A DNA stretch of 64,000 bases from JASLBX01 sp036374175 (GCA_036374175.1 DASUUH010000141.1:48868-112867); one strand, 5' to 3'; shown: positions 23,447-31,770, counted from the first letter of the stretch. Numbers and translations are program-made. Notes: generated by a model not told the origin, from the letters alone.

Positions 23447-24406
23447 ATGGCGAGATTCGGATACGTCCTTTCCAGCGAGGAATGGGGCCCGGACGACTTG
23501 GTGTGGCAGGCGGTCCAAGCCCAGGATGCGGGCTTCGAGTCGCTCGGCATCTCGGACCACTTCCACCCGTGGAACGACGAGCAGGGCCAGAGCCCGTTCG
23601 TGTGGGGAGTATTGGGAGCCATCTCCCGAGAGGTCGATATTCCGATCTCCACTCATGTGACCGCACCGATCCTGCGTATCCACCCGGCGATCGTGGCTCA
23701 GGCGGCGGCAACCGCTTCGCTACAGTTCCGTGGCCGCTTCGTGCTCGGTGTCGGGTCGGGGGAGGCGCTTAACGAGCAGATCCTCGGGGACATGTGGCCG
23801 CTGGCCGACGAACGACTCGACATGCTGGACGAGGCCGTTGAGATCATGCGGGCGTTGTGGTCCGGCGATGTCGTGACGCACCACGGGGAGCACTACGCGG
23901 TCGAATGGGCCCGCCTCTACACGGCGCCCGCTGAACCGATCCCGGTGTACGTCTCTGCGTTCGGCCCCAAGGCGCTAGAGCTCGCCGGCCGGATCGGCGA
24001 CGGGCTGGTCAGCACGTCGCCCGAGGCAGATGCGATCGAGACATTCAACAAGGCCGGCGGTGCGGGCAAGCCGACCCTGGCGGGCACCAAGCTCTGTTAC
24101 GGCCCAGACCTGGACGCCGCCGTCGAAACCGCACACCGGCTCTGGCCCAACACGGGGTTGCCGGGACAGCTGTCGCAGGATCTGCGTACGCCGGCTCATT
24201 TCATGCAGGCGTCGTCACTCGTGACCGCCGACCAGATCGGCTCGAGCACCCCGTGCGGGCCCGACCTCAACGTGCACCTGAGCGCCATTCGGGAGTACGT
24301 GGACGCCGGCTTCGATGAAGTTCTCATCCACCAGATCGGGCCGTTACAGAACGAATTCTTCCGCTTCGCCGCCGACGAGCTGCTGCCTGCCCTGCGGGAA
24401 ACCTAG
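23447..24406 (+). CDS. F420-dependent LLM-class oxidoreductase
   Basis: 319-residue TIM-barrel protein of the luciferase-like family in the TIGR03557/FGD-like branch: FGYVLSSEEWGPDDLVWQAV at the start, GISDHFHPWNDEQGQSPFVW (as in F420-dependent glucose-6-phosphate dehydrogenase-like proteins), then GVGSGEALNEQILGD. Likely uses cofactor F420 to oxidise or reduce an unknown substrate. The frame is open upstream; this ATG gives the normal family start. Ends at a strong bidirectional hairpin. Confidence 0.88.
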   Translation: MARFGYVLSSEEWGPDDLVWQAVQAQDAGFESLGISDHFHPWNDEQGQSPFVWGVLGAISREVDIPISTHVTAPILRIHPAIVAQAAATASLQFRGRFVLGVGSGEALNEQILGDMWPLADERLDMLDEAVEIMRALWSGDVVTHHGEHYAVEWARLYTAPAEPIPVYVSAFGPKALELAGRIGDGLVSTSPEADAIETFNKAGGAGKPTLAGTKLCYGPDLDAAVETAHRLWPNTGLPGQLSQDLRTPAHFMQASSLVTADQIGSSTPCGPDLNVHLSAIREYVDAGFDEVLIHQIGPLQNEFFRFAADELLPALRET

Positions 24407-24445
24407 CGGCGTAGACCGGCGGCGGAGCGGGACAGTCCACAGCGA

Positions 24446-24481
24446 GACCCCTGCGTTGATCGACGATGATCAACGCAGGGG
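24446..24481. terminator. Perfect 15-bp bidirectional terminator hairpin
   Basis: ACCCCTGCGTTGATC pairs with positions 24467-24481 around a six-base loop. It sits between convergent genes (oxidoreductase and transketolase). Confidence 0.8.
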
Positions 24482-24495
24482 TGCTTGGGGTTCGG

Positions 24496-26439
24496 CTACC
24501 GATCCATGCCGACGCCACGGCCGCGGGGCGATTCCGGCTCTGGGATACCTTCCGGCCCGCCCTCGAGCTGTTCGGCGAACGTGGAGTCCTCGTGCTCGGA
24601 GCCGAAATCGGCTTGGTCGCCGGGCGACACTAGGCGCCGGACCGCCTCGGCAATCGCCGCGCGGTCGATGCCGGCATCGCGCAGCTGCTCCTGCGGTGAG
24701 GCCGAGACCGGCATGTTGTAGACCGCGAGAGACACGATCGGCGGGGCCGGCTGGTCACCGGAGAATACGGCCCTGACCGCCTCGCCGAGGCCGCCCTCCG
24801 GCCAGTGGTCCTCAACGGTCACCAAGCGGCCCGTCTCACCGGCTGCGCGGAGAATGGCGGCGCGGTCTATCGGCTTGATCGAGTACGCGTCGATGACCCG
24901 CACCGGAATACCCTCGGCCTCGAGCTCCTCGGCCGCAGCGAGCGCCTCGTGCACGGTCACGCCGGCTGCGATAAGTGTGGCGCGGTCGGCCTTGCCGGCG
25001 TTCAGCGTCCGGCTGCCGCCCACCGGGAACTCCTCGCCGGGCTGGTAGATCACCGGTGTGTCACCCCTTGTGGTGCGCAGGTAGCTGATGCCGTCGACGT
25101 CGGCCATGGCAGTGACCAACGCGGCCGTCTGGTTGGCGTCGCACGGGTACAGCACCGTGCTGCCGTAGACCGCCCGCATCGCCGCCAGATCCTCCAGACC
25201 CATCTGCGACGGCCCGTCCTGCCCGATGGCCACCCCGGCATGCGAACCGACCAGCCGCAGGTTGGCCCGGCTTATCGCGGCCATCCGGATGAAGTCGTAG
25301 GCGCGTGTGAAGAATGCGGCGAATGTGGCCACGTAGGGTGACCAGCCGCGGGCCTGCATACCCACCGCGGCGGCGACCATCTGCTGCTCGGCGATGTAGC
25401 ACTCGAAGAACCGGTCCGGATGCGCCTTGGCGAAGAACTCGAGCCTCGTCGAGTCCGCGACCTCACCGTCGAGCGCCACGATGTCCGGTCGGACGGCACC
25501 AAGTGCCGCGAAGGCCTCGCCGAACGCCGTGCGGGTGGCCACTTCGTCACCCACCTCGTAGCTGGGCGGGTCGGCATCGTCGCGGGAGAAATCATGTGGA
25601 GACTGGTCGGGGCTCGGCCGGGCCACGTCGATCCGGATCGACCGCACTCCGCCGAGTTCCTCGACTGCCTCGTCAGCGTCCGTCAGCGGCTTGCCGTGCG
25701 CGCCCTCCTGGTCGGCGACGGCCGAGACACCGGCCCCTTTCACTGTTCGGGCCAGGATTGCGGTGGGCCGCCCCGCGGACTCGGCCTCGGTGTACGCCTT
25801 GTCGATGGCCTCGACGTCGTGACCGTCGATCTCGATCGTGTGCCAGCCGAACGCGCCGATACGTTGTGCGTACGCGTCGGTGTCCCATCCGTGCCGGGTG
25901 GGGCCACGCTGACCGAGCCGGTTGACGTCAACGATGGCGACCAGGTTGTCCAGGCGCTCGTACCCGGCCATCTCAAACGATTCCCACATCGATCCTTCGG
26001 CCAGCTCGCTGTCGCCGCAGAGCACCCAGACTCGGTAAGGCAACCGGTCCAGGTGTTTGCCGGTCAACGCGAGGCCCACGCCAAACGGGAGGCCTTGACC
26101 AAGCGATCCGGTGGCCACGTCCACCCACGGCAGCCGTGGCGTGGGATGGCCTTCCAGCCGGCTGTTGCGCTCGCGGTAACTCAGGAGCTCTTCCTCGCTG
26201 ATCGCACCAGCTGCCTTGTACAGCGCATAGAGGAGTGGTGAGGCATGCCCTTTGGAAAAGATCAGGTGATCATTGTGGGGGTCGTCCGGCGCGTCGAAGT
26301 CGTACCGCAGATGATTTGCCGCGAGCACGGCGATGAGGTCTGCGGCGGACATAGACGATGTCGGATGTCCTGACGACGCCTGCGCCGAGCACCGCACCGC
26401 GTCCACGCGGAACTGCTGTCCAAGTTCGGTGAGTTCCAT
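24496..26439 (-). CDS. tkt: Transketolase
   Basis: Thiamine-diphosphate enzyme of the pentose phosphate pathway, moving two-carbon units between sugar phosphates. 647 residues. Visible sites: SSGHPTSSMSAAD at the N-terminus, FSKGHASPLLYA, the cofactor loop GDSELAEGSMWE with DVNRLGQ, YIAEQQMVAAAVGMQARG for the pyrimidine half, and SYSIKP-like AYSIKPID in the C-domain. The GDG of the usual GDGCxxEG loop is GDSE here, as in DHAP-type and several actinobacterial enzymes. A longer Glu/Pro-rich C-terminal tail (GGPEGIPEPESPRG) is unusual. Not in an operon with zwf. Confidence 0.93.
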   Translation of the reverse strand: MELTELGQQFRVDAVRCSAQASSGHPTSSMSAADLIAVLAANHLRYDFDAPDDPHNDHLIFSKGHASPLLYALYKAAGAISEEELLSYRERNSRLEGHPTPRLPWVDVATGSLGQGLPFGVGLALTGKHLDRLPYRVWVLCGDSELAEGSMWESFEMAGYERLDNLVAIVDVNRLGQRGPTRHGWDTDAYAQRIGAFGWHTIEIDGHDVEAIDKAYTEAESAGRPTAILARTVKGAGVSAVADQEGAHGKPLTDADEAVEELGGVRSIRIDVARPSPDQSPHDFSRDDADPPSYEVGDEVATRTAFGEAFAALGAVRPDIVALDGEVADSTRLEFFAKAHPDRFFECYIAEQQMVAAAVGMQARGWSPYVATFAAFFTRAYDFIRMAAISRANLRLVGSHAGVAIGQDGPSQMGLEDLAAMRAVYGSTVLYPCDANQTAALVTAMADVDGISYLRTTRGDTPVIYQPGEEFPVGGSRTLNAGKADRATLIAAGVTVHEALAAAEELEAEGIPVRVIDAYSIKPIDRAAILRAAGETGRLVTVEDHWPEGGLGEAVRAVFSGDQPAPPIVSLAVYNMPVSASPQEQLRDAGIDRAAIAEAVRRLVSPGDQADFGSEHEDSTFAEQLEGGPEGIPEPESPRGRGVGMDR

Positions 26440-26480
26440 GCTGGGCCTCTACCCCGGTTCCGGCCCGGCAATCGTCGTTG

Positions 26481-26505
26481 GCTTAGCCACCACTGTCATG
26501 GGTAC
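26481..26505 (+). promoter_or_regulatory. Possible stress-type promoter of the CBS gene (weak)
   Basis: GCTT, 15 bases, GGGTAC about 45 bases before the CBS protein start. The -10 is exact, the -35 has one mismatch. Confidence 0.4.
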
Positions 26506-26547
26506 GCGAGATGCCTAGGGCTAATACATCCGAGACGGAGGTAACCG

Positions 26548-26973
26548 ATGGCTCAGCAAACAGTCGCCGAGTTGATGACCGCACCCGTCACGAGCGTGCA
26601 GGCCACCGAGCCGGTGAAGGCCGCCGCGACCGCGATGCGTGAGAACGACATCGGCGACGTGCTCGTCCTGGAAGGCGACGAGCTGCGTGGTGTCCTCACC
26701 GACCGCGACCTGGTCGTTCGCGTACTGGCGGCTGGGATGGATCCGAACACGACGCTTGCCGGCGAGGTCTGCAGCAGTGGGATCGCAACCGTCTCGGCGG
26801 GCTCCCCGGTTGATGCCGCCATCGAGAAGATGCGTGACCGTGCACTGCGGCGCTTGCCCGTCGTCGACGACCAAGGACGTCCAGTCGGTGTTGTCTCGCT
26901 GGGTGATCTGGCGGTCGATCGCGACCCCGATTCGGTGCTGGGGCACATCAGCGCCGCAGCACCGAACCGGTGA
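26548..26973 (+). CDS. Paired-CBS-domain protein
   Basis: 141 residues consisting only of two CBS repeats (about 8-62 and 73-128); the second contains LRRLPVVDDQGRPVGVVSLG. Similar stand-alone CBS proteins (mycobacterial hypoxic response protein 1-like) bind adenosine ligands or act as dimeric stress proteins. GGAGG lies six bases before the ATG. It is divergent from transketolase. Confidence 0.9.
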   Translation: MAQQTVAELMTAPVTSVQATEPVKAAATAMRENDIGDVLVLEGDELRGVLTDRDLVVRVLAAGMDPNTTLAGEVCSSGIATVSAGSPVDAAIEKMRDRALRRLPVVDDQGRPVGVVSLGDLAVDRDPDSVLGHISAAAPNR

Positions 26974-26990
26974 GCCGAAGCTCCGGCGGA

Positions 26991-27146
26991 CTAATACCAG
27001 TGTCGCCGGCCTGCGAGTGGCCGCCCGACCGATCCGAGCAGGAATAGCAGCGCGCCCACGACGATCAAGATGATGCCGATGGTCTGCAGTATCCCTACTC
27101 CGAAGATCAGGCCGATGACCAGTAGCACAACGCCTAGGATGATCAC
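26991..27146 (-). CDS. DUF6131-like small membrane protein
   Basis: 51-residue hydrophobic protein of two helices (IILGVVLLVIGLIFGVGIL and IGIILIVVGALLFLLG) ending GRPLAGRRHWY, the DUF6131 pattern. Function unknown. GTG start chosen for GGAG six bases upstream; the frame extends 27 codons further without a ribosome-binding site. Confidence 0.78.
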   Translation of the reverse strand: MIILGVVLLVIGLIFGVGILQTIGIILIVVGALLFLLGSVGRPLAGRRHWY

Positions 27147-27186
27147 GGCGTGCTCCAATCCATCGACGAATGACTTCGAGTGGAAG

Positions 27187-27210
27187 ATACCCCAAGATCG
27201 CCTGCCTAAC
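27187..27210 (-). promoter_or_regulatory. Candidate stress-type promoter of the DUF6131 gene
   Basis: On the minus strand: GTTA, 14 bases, GGGTAT, about 40 bases before the GTG start. The spacer is one base shorter than in the other boxes. Confidence 0.45.
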
Positions 27211-27227
27211 CCGCACATGTCGACCAA

Positions 27228-27267
27228 GGCTCGAATAGTGGCTCGAATTTCCTGTAGCGGCTCGAAT
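27228..27267. repeat. Three copies of GGCTCGAAT
   Basis: Exact nine-base copies begin at 27228, 27240 and 27259. They lie upstream of the DUF6131 promoter and downstream of whiB, and could be binding sites for a regulator. Confidence 0.5.
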
Positions 27268-27350
27268 GCATCTGGCCAGGGTCAGTGGCGCGCCGACCGC
27301 GGACAGAAGACTGCTCCGCCGGGACGATGGGCGCGCGCCGCCGGCTGGGG

Positions 27351-27593
27351 CTAGGCGATTTTGGCGAATCGGCGCTTGCGCTCGCGGGCGGACATGCCGC
27401 CCCAGACGCCGTAGCTCTCCTCCTGCTCGAGAGCGGCCTCAAGACAGTCCTGGCGCACGGGGCAACGCAGGCAGATCAGCTTGGCCCGACGTTCGGCGGC
27501 CCGCCGCTGCTCTTTCGTAACGCCTTCGGGTGTGAAGAACAAGTCTGCATCTGCGGTACGGCACGCCGCGTCTTCCCACCAGTAGAGACGCAT
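27351..27593 (-). CDS. WhiB-family 4Fe-4S transcription factor
   Basis: 80-residue Wbl protein. Cys11, Cys41, Cys44 and Cys50 (C, CxxC, C spacing) hold the redox/NO-sensitive 4Fe-4S cluster; GVWGG at 62-66 is the turn that precedes the basic DNA-contact segment RERKRR. Wbl proteins bind sigma region 4 and control development, stress and antibiotic resistance. The small size and N-terminus MRLYWWEDAACR resemble WhiB1/WblE-like forms. The ATG overlaps the TAA of the HesB-like gene by one base (TAATG), so both are expressed together. Confidence 0.95.
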   Translation of the reverse strand: MRLYWWEDAACRTADADLFFTPEGVTKEQRRAAERRAKLICLRCPVRQDCLEAALEQEESYGVWGGMSARERKRRFAKIA

Positions 27594-27883
27594 TAGGACA
27601 CCTGATCCTCGATGCGGAAGCGGATCTGATCCTGGTCGATGTCGGCATCCAGCGACTTGTCCTCGAAGGCGACAGAGGCCTCTGGATCGAGGAAGACCCG
27701 GGCTCCCTCGGACTCGACCACATCGTCGGTGGGCTCGGGCTCTGCGGCGACACCGATCTCGAACGCTGGGCTGCCGTTGCTGGGGGCCGTCGAGGCGATC
27801 CGGATGCCGGTGTCTTCCGGCAGCCCTGGTTGCTGAGTGATCTCGCGGATCGCGGCCACCGCCCCGGTGGTCAACGTGAGCAT
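27593..27883 (-). CDS. HesB/IscA-like protein without cysteines
   Basis: 96-residue protein with the A-type Fe-S carrier fold (LTLTTGAVAAIREITQQPG at the start, later GARVFLDPEA). Classical IscA/ErpA needs three Cys to hold iron or a cluster; this one contains no Cys at all, so it cannot work in that way. Its close coupling to a WhiB gene, whose product needs a cluster, is suggestive. GGAGA lies seven bases upstream of the ATG and an exact stress-type promoter precedes it. Confidence 0.85.
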   Translation of the reverse strand: MLTLTTGAVAAIREITQQPGLPEDTGIRIASTAPSNGSPAFEIGVAAEPEPTDDVVESEGARVFLDPEASVAFEDKSLDADIDQDQIRFRIEDQVS

Positions 27884-27922
27884 GCTGCCATCTCCTCTGA
27901 CTTTCGGGTATTGCCCCGCGGG

Positions 27923-27947
27923 ATACCCAGGTACGGTGCCGGGAAAC
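27923..27947 (-). promoter_or_regulatory. SigF/SigB-type promoter of the hesB-whiB unit
   Basis: On the minus strand: GTTT, exactly 15 bases, GGGTAT, matching the consensus at every position, about 40 bases before the ATG. The -35 directly abuts the stop codon of the upstream glycosyltransferase gene. Confidence 0.7.
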
Positions 27948-29054
27948 TCACCGATTGGCGGCGTGCTCGTAGGTACGGATCACCTCTTCGGTAACCCGCC
28001 CCCACGAGTGCCGGATGTGCGCGCGGTCCGCGGCCGCGAGGCCGAAACCCTCCAACCGGATCGGGTCTTCCAGCAGATTCCGTATCGCGCGAGCCAAGGC
28101 GGTCGGGTTGCTGGGTGGCACGAGGACCCCCGTGGTGCCCTCGATGACCACATCCAGCAACTCGCCGACCGCCGTAGCGACGACCGGTCGCCCGCAGGCC
28201 ATGGCGTCGATGGCGGCAGTACCCGGAGCATCGTGCGACGGAGTGCAGACGACGACGTCAGCCGAGCGCAGCAACGTGGGCAGTTCCTTTCGCTCGGGCT
28301 TTTCGACGATGTGCACCCGATCGGCCACGTTGAGTTTGCGCGCCAGCTCGTTGAGCCTGGCCACCTCGTCATCCTTGGCAAACGACCACTTGCCGCCATT
28401 CCCGCACGGACGCCCACCCGCGATCACCAACTCGACCTCCGTCAGGGCCGGCATGGCTCGTACGGCAACGTCGAAGCCGGTCTCGACGGCCAATGGCCCG
28501 ACGGCCAGCAGGCGACCGCCCTTCGGCCGTGGTGCGGCCTCACCGCGGGGGCTGAACAGGTCGGTATCGACCCCGTGCGGAATCATCTCGATGTTCTCCC
28601 GGCGAGCGCCTAGCGTCACCAGGTCGGAAATCTCCCAACGGGACGACGCGGCAATCTTGTCCACGCCTCGTGCGACCGCTGCTTCGAGGCGCCGCCACTC
28701 CTGGGCCCGGGCGTCGGCGTCGTTGCCGGGATGGTCGACGCCGTGGAACGACTGCACCACAGGAATACGCCCCAGCTTGTGAGACTGGTGCATGGTCGCG
28801 AGTGCGGCGAGCCCCGATGACCACAAATGGGCGTGGACGATGTCCGGCGGTGCAGCCGCCCACGACTTCTCGAGGTCCCGGACCGCCCGCCCCATCCGCT
28901 CGACCGGATCATCCCGGAGCGCCTTGACCGCGACCTCGTGGCCGTGCCCGGCCAACGCCTCAGCCAGGTCGGAGACGTGGGCCTGCACACTTTCGGCGTC
29001 CACGTTTCCGGCGGTCTGGCCGGGATGTGACGAGTAGACGAGCGATACTTTCAC
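27948..29054 (-). CDS. Family 4 glycosyltransferase (GT-B)
   Basis: 368 residues. The N-domain begins MKVSLVYSSHPGQT and has SFHGVDHPG; the C-domain has the donor-binding EKPERKELPTLL and the signature PGTAAIDAMACGRPVVATAV with its conserved Glu position replaced by Asp (EAMA to DAMA). Retaining transferase using a nucleotide sugar; acceptor unknown. GTG start overlaps the stop of the hemerythrin-type gene by four bases (GTGA), so the two form one unit. Confidence 0.88.
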   Translation of the reverse strand: MKVSLVYSSHPGQTAGNVDAESVQAHVSDLAEALAGHGHEVAVKALRDDPVERMGRAVRDLEKSWAAAPPDIVHAHLWSSGLAALATMHQSHKLGRIPVVQSFHGVDHPGNDADARAQEWRRLEAAVARGVDKIAASSRWEISDLVTLGARRENIEMIPHGVDTDLFSPRGEAAPRPKGGRLLAVGPLAVETGFDVAVRAMPALTEVELVIAGGRPCGNGGKWSFAKDDEVARLNELARKLNVADRVHIVEKPERKELPTLLRSADVVVCTPSHDAPGTAAIDAMACGRPVVATAVGELLDVVIEGTTGVLVPPSNPTALARAIRNLLEDPIRLEGFGLAAADRAHIRHSWGRVTEEVIRTYEHAANR

Positions 29055-29614
29055 TGAGACTCCTTGAGCGCTGACAGGAGCTCACTCCGCGACATGGCCG
29101 AGCGTCCGGCAATGCCGCGTAGGCGAGCACGTTCGTAAAGTTCGGCCCGGGATGCTCGGGGCCTGCTGTACCGGCCCACCCGCTCGCCCTGGGCCTTGAG
29201 TTTGGCGTCCCTGCCGCGCTTGAAGGCCTCCCCGAGCAGCCGCAGCCGCTCCACGCTGACGGTCTGGTCGAGCTTGTCCAGGACCGCCGCCTCCTCGACC
29301 TCGATGTGGCGCCGCACCGCAGTGGTCACCTGCTCGACGACCCGCGGTGGAACAGGATCCGGAGCGTTTGCGAGCTCCTCCGCGGCGGCGGTCAGCTCGT
29401 CCAACGTTTCGGCGTACGACGGATCGAGCTCAGCGATCCGGTCCTCGGCGAACGGCAGCAGGCACTCCCCGCTGGTGACGGTGTGAGCTGAAATTTCGGT
29501 GCTGAGTTGGGCTGGCAACGACTCCCCGGCGCGGTAGCGTCGACCCAGTCGTCCGGCCAAATCAGTGATCCGGCGGTGGTCGGTACGGACCAGACGGATG
29601 ACGTTGGCGCCCAT
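29051..29614 (-). CDS. Hemerythrin-like protein with Rho-N/SAP-like tail
   Basis: 187 residues. The first about 125 form a four-helix bundle with scattered His/Glu ligands (RTDHRRITDLAGRL, SAHTVTSGECLLPFAEDRI, TTAVRRHIEVEEAAVLDKL) consistent with a degenerate hemerythrin/DUF892-type iron site. A basic linker leads to a C-terminal module LYERARLRGIAGRSAMSRSE shared with Ku and two other proteins. Candidate stress promoter lies within 15 bases of the ATG. Translationally coupled to a glycosyltransferase, an unusual pairing. Confidence 0.8.
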   Translation of the reverse strand: MGANVIRLVRTDHRRITDLAGRLGRRYRAGESLPAQLSTEISAHTVTSGECLLPFAEDRIAELDPSYAETLDELTAAAEELANAPDPVPPRVVEQVTTAVRRHIEVEEAAVLDKLDQTVSVERLRLLGEAFKRGRDAKLKAQGERVGRYSRPRASRAELYERARLRGIAGRSAMSRSELLSALKESQ

Positions 29615-29624
29615 GTATTGACGG

Positions 29625-29649
29625 GTACCCGCTGGTAGCTCCGGCTAAC
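29625..29649 (-). promoter_or_regulatory. Candidate SigF/SigB-type promoter of the hemerythrin-GT4 unit
   Basis: On the minus strand: GTTA, exactly 15 bases, GGGTAC. Transcription would start within a few bases of the ATG, implying a leaderless message. Confidence 0.5.
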
Positions 29650-29766
29650 GTCAGAGGAAGCTCAAGTGACGCCTGCCGTCGGGTTTGGTGTAGTGCTCGT
29701 CGGTGGTATTGAGAAGGCGGTAGGCAACTCGTGCCTCCGGTACCACCCCATGAAAGGGGGCAGACG

Positions 29767-30129
29767 TTGACTGCCCAGCTTCAGATTCAGGCGCAGGACT
29801 TGCGCGGTTGTGTTATTGCGCGGCCCGTCGGTGAAGTTGATCTTTCTAATGCGTCGAGGCTCGAAGGTCGATTGTGTGCCCTGATCGAGCGTGGCCACAT
29901 GGTGGTCGATCTGTCGCAGGTGACGTTCGTGGATTCGACGGCGCTGAGCGCCGTCCTTGTTGCCTACCGGCGCGGCCAGGTGCTGGGCCACACGTTGCGG
30001 CTGTCCGGCGCGCAGGGTCCGGTGCGGCGGGTGCTGGAGATCACCCAGCTGGACGTCTTGCTGGAGCATTACGACGACGTCGGTGACGCCGTCGAGGCCG
30101 CCCTTTCTGCATTCGAGAAGACCAGCTGA
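29767..30129 (+). CDS. STAS-domain anti-anti-sigma factor
   Basis: 120-residue SpoIIAA/RsbV-like protein. The phosphorylatable Ser is in VTFVDSTALSAVL (Ser57 of VDST); when unphosphorylated such proteins capture an anti-sigma kinase and free a SigF/SigB-type factor. TTG start with a strong AAAGGGGG six bases upstream; longer frame before it lacks a site. No kinase or sigma partner is adjacent. Its presence fits the many SigF/SigB-like promoters in the window. Confidence 0.9.
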   Translation: MTAQLQIQAQDLRGCVIARPVGEVDLSNASRLEGRLCALIERGHMVVDLSQVTFVDSTALSAVLVAYRRGQVLGHTLRLSGAQGPVRRVLEITQLDVLLEHYDDVGDAVEAALSAFEKTS

Positions 30130-30153
30130 GGCGCCCGCGCACACCAGGGGGGA

Positions 30154-30783
30154 TCACCCGGCGCCTGGGGCCGTTAGGAGTAGACCCTCTTGCCGGGCGG
30201 CAACAGCCAATCCAGCGGACCAGCCCGGTGCCCGGCCCCGGGCCGGCGGCATGACGTCCGCCATGTCATGACCGCTGCGTGCCAGCAGCCAGGCGACGAG
30301 CGAATTCGAGTTCCACATGTCTCCCGTCTTGAGCTCGTCGCGTCCCCACGTGGCCGTTGGAAAGTGCGGAGCCAGCGCGAGGATACATTCGGCCCGTGCT
30401 GCGTCCGTGCTGAGCCGGTGCGGGCTGTCGACCGCTTCTGCGATATCTGGAATGAACCCGTTGCGCCAGCAGCGCACCTCGTACCGGAAGAAGCGAGTGC
30501 GGCTGAGCCACCGCATTCCGACCGGCCCCTCGCACACGACTCCACGGTCCGATTCCGGCACGGCCCAGGTAGGCGTCATCTCGATGGCGTAGCGTTCCCC
30601 GCCACGGTGGATTTCGAGCGCCGCATGGTAGAGGTCGTTGCGCTCACGCCGCGCTGACCATGCGCTCAGTGCCTCGAAGATGCGGCCATTGGTGCGGACG
30701 CAGTGAGTGTTGTCGCCCGCGCCGAGCGGGAGCCAGTAGAGATCGACCGCGGCCGCCGCCGCGGTGTTTTGACCCGTCGCCAT
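30154..30783 (-). CDS. Conserved hypothetical protein divergent from heliorhodopsin
   Basis: 209-residue soluble protein with several conserved-looking blocks: YWLPLGAGDNTHCVRTNGRI near the N-terminus, YHAALEIHRGGERYAIEMTP in the first third, and WNSNSLVAWLLARSG in the last third. The His/Asn/Ser spacing in those blocks could form a papain-like or NlpC-like active site but this is a guess. No signal peptide. GGGGTGAAG precedes the ATG. Divergent from the heliorhodopsin gene with 140 bases between. Confidence 0.72.
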   Translation of the reverse strand: MATGQNTAAAAAVDLYWLPLGAGDNTHCVRTNGRIFEALSAWSARRERNDLYHAALEIHRGGERYAIEMTPTWAVPESDRGVVCEGPVGMRWLSRTRFFRYEVRCWRNGFIPDIAEAVDSPHRLSTDAARAECILALAPHFPTATWGRDELKTGDMWNSNSLVAWLLARSGHDMADVMPPARGRAPGWSAGLAVAARQEGLLLTAPGAG

Positions 30784-30923
30784 AGCTTCACCCCCACGGC
30801 AAGCCAACGGTGTGATGGTGAGGTAGCGGCAGGTACGAAGGTCCCGAACCCCGATGACAATGGTTCGGCGTTGCGGCCCAGGACTCCGCGTTACGCTCGG
30901 CGTAGGCATTCGGGGGAGTGACC

Positions 30924-31730
30924 ATGTCCGAATCTGTGCACATTGCCGATCCGTCGCGTGATCGAGCGGCCAACGCTGACCGGCACATATCGCGGCTGCG
31001 GGGATACAACCTCGGTGCTGCGGCCTTTCACACGCTCCAGGCCGTCGCGGTGCTCGCGCTGGCCAACAGCTTCGCACTCCCGGTCACCGGTTCCTATCTC
31101 GCCGGGCCGCCCGGCACGATGCCTGACGATCAGGTCACGCTGTTCGAGATCTGGACCGGCGGTGCCGTCGCCGCGTTCCTGCTGTTGTCCGCCCTGGCGC
31201 ACCTCGTCGTCGCATCGCCGTGGTTCTACGATCGGTACCGCGCGGGCCTGCTGGAGAACCGCAACTACTTCCGCTGGTTGGAGTACTCCATCTCGGCGTC
31301 GCTGATGATCGTTCTCATTGCCCAGCTGACCGGCATCTCAGACATCGCGGCACTGATAGCGCTCTTCGGCGTGAACGCTTCGATGATCCTGTTCGGGTGG
31401 CTGCAAGAGAAATACCACCAGCCCGGTGACGGCGGGTGGCTGCCGTTCTTGTTCGGCTGTATCGCCGGGATCATTCCGTGGGTGGCCATCGTGATCTATG
31501 TGATCGCTCCCGGCTCCACCAGCGGGGCGGAGCCACCGGCCTTCGTCTACGGGATCATCGTCTCGCTGTTCGTATTCTTCAACATCTTCGCGGTCAACCA
31601 ATGGCTGCAGTACCGGCCGGTCGGCCGTTGGCGCGACTACCTGGTGGGCGAGCGTGCCTACATCACGCTGAGTCTGGTCGCGAAATCGGCGTTGGCCTGG
31701 CAGGTCTTCGCCGGCGCGCTGGCCGGCTGA
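30924..31730 (+). CDS. Heliorhodopsin
   Basis: Seven-helix retinal protein of the heliorhodopsin family, inverted in the membrane relative to type 1 rhodopsins. In this 268-residue protein Lys254 (AKSALAWQVFAG, helix G) is the retinal Schiff-base lysine and Glu120 (RWLEYSIS, helix C) the counterion. His36 and His93 complete the active-site cavity. These match 48C12 His23, His80, Glu107 and Lys241 with a constant offset of 13. GGGGGAG lies five bases before the ATG. No retinal-forming oxygenase is seen in the window; function is light sensing or unknown signalling. Confidence 0.95.
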   Translation: MSESVHIADPSRDRAANADRHISRLRGYNLGAAAFHTLQAVAVLALANSFALPVTGSYLAGPPGTMPDDQVTLFEIWTGGAVAAFLLLSALAHLVVASPWFYDRYRAGLLENRNYFRWLEYSISASLMIVLIAQLTGISDIAALIALFGVNASMILFGWLQEKYHQPGDGGWLPFLFGCIAGIIPWVAIVIYVIAPGSTSGAEPPAFVYGIIVSLFVFFNIFAVNQWLQYRPVGRWRDYLVGERAYITLSLVAKSALAWQVFAGALAG

Positions 31731-31770
31731 TCGAGCCGGTCCGCACGCTCTCCCGCGCCTGTTGAACCGG

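Noticed and set aside
24496..26439. Possible operon of transketolase with zwf as a pentose phosphate cluster
   Set aside because: The genes are 34 kb apart with opposite strands; no link in this window.
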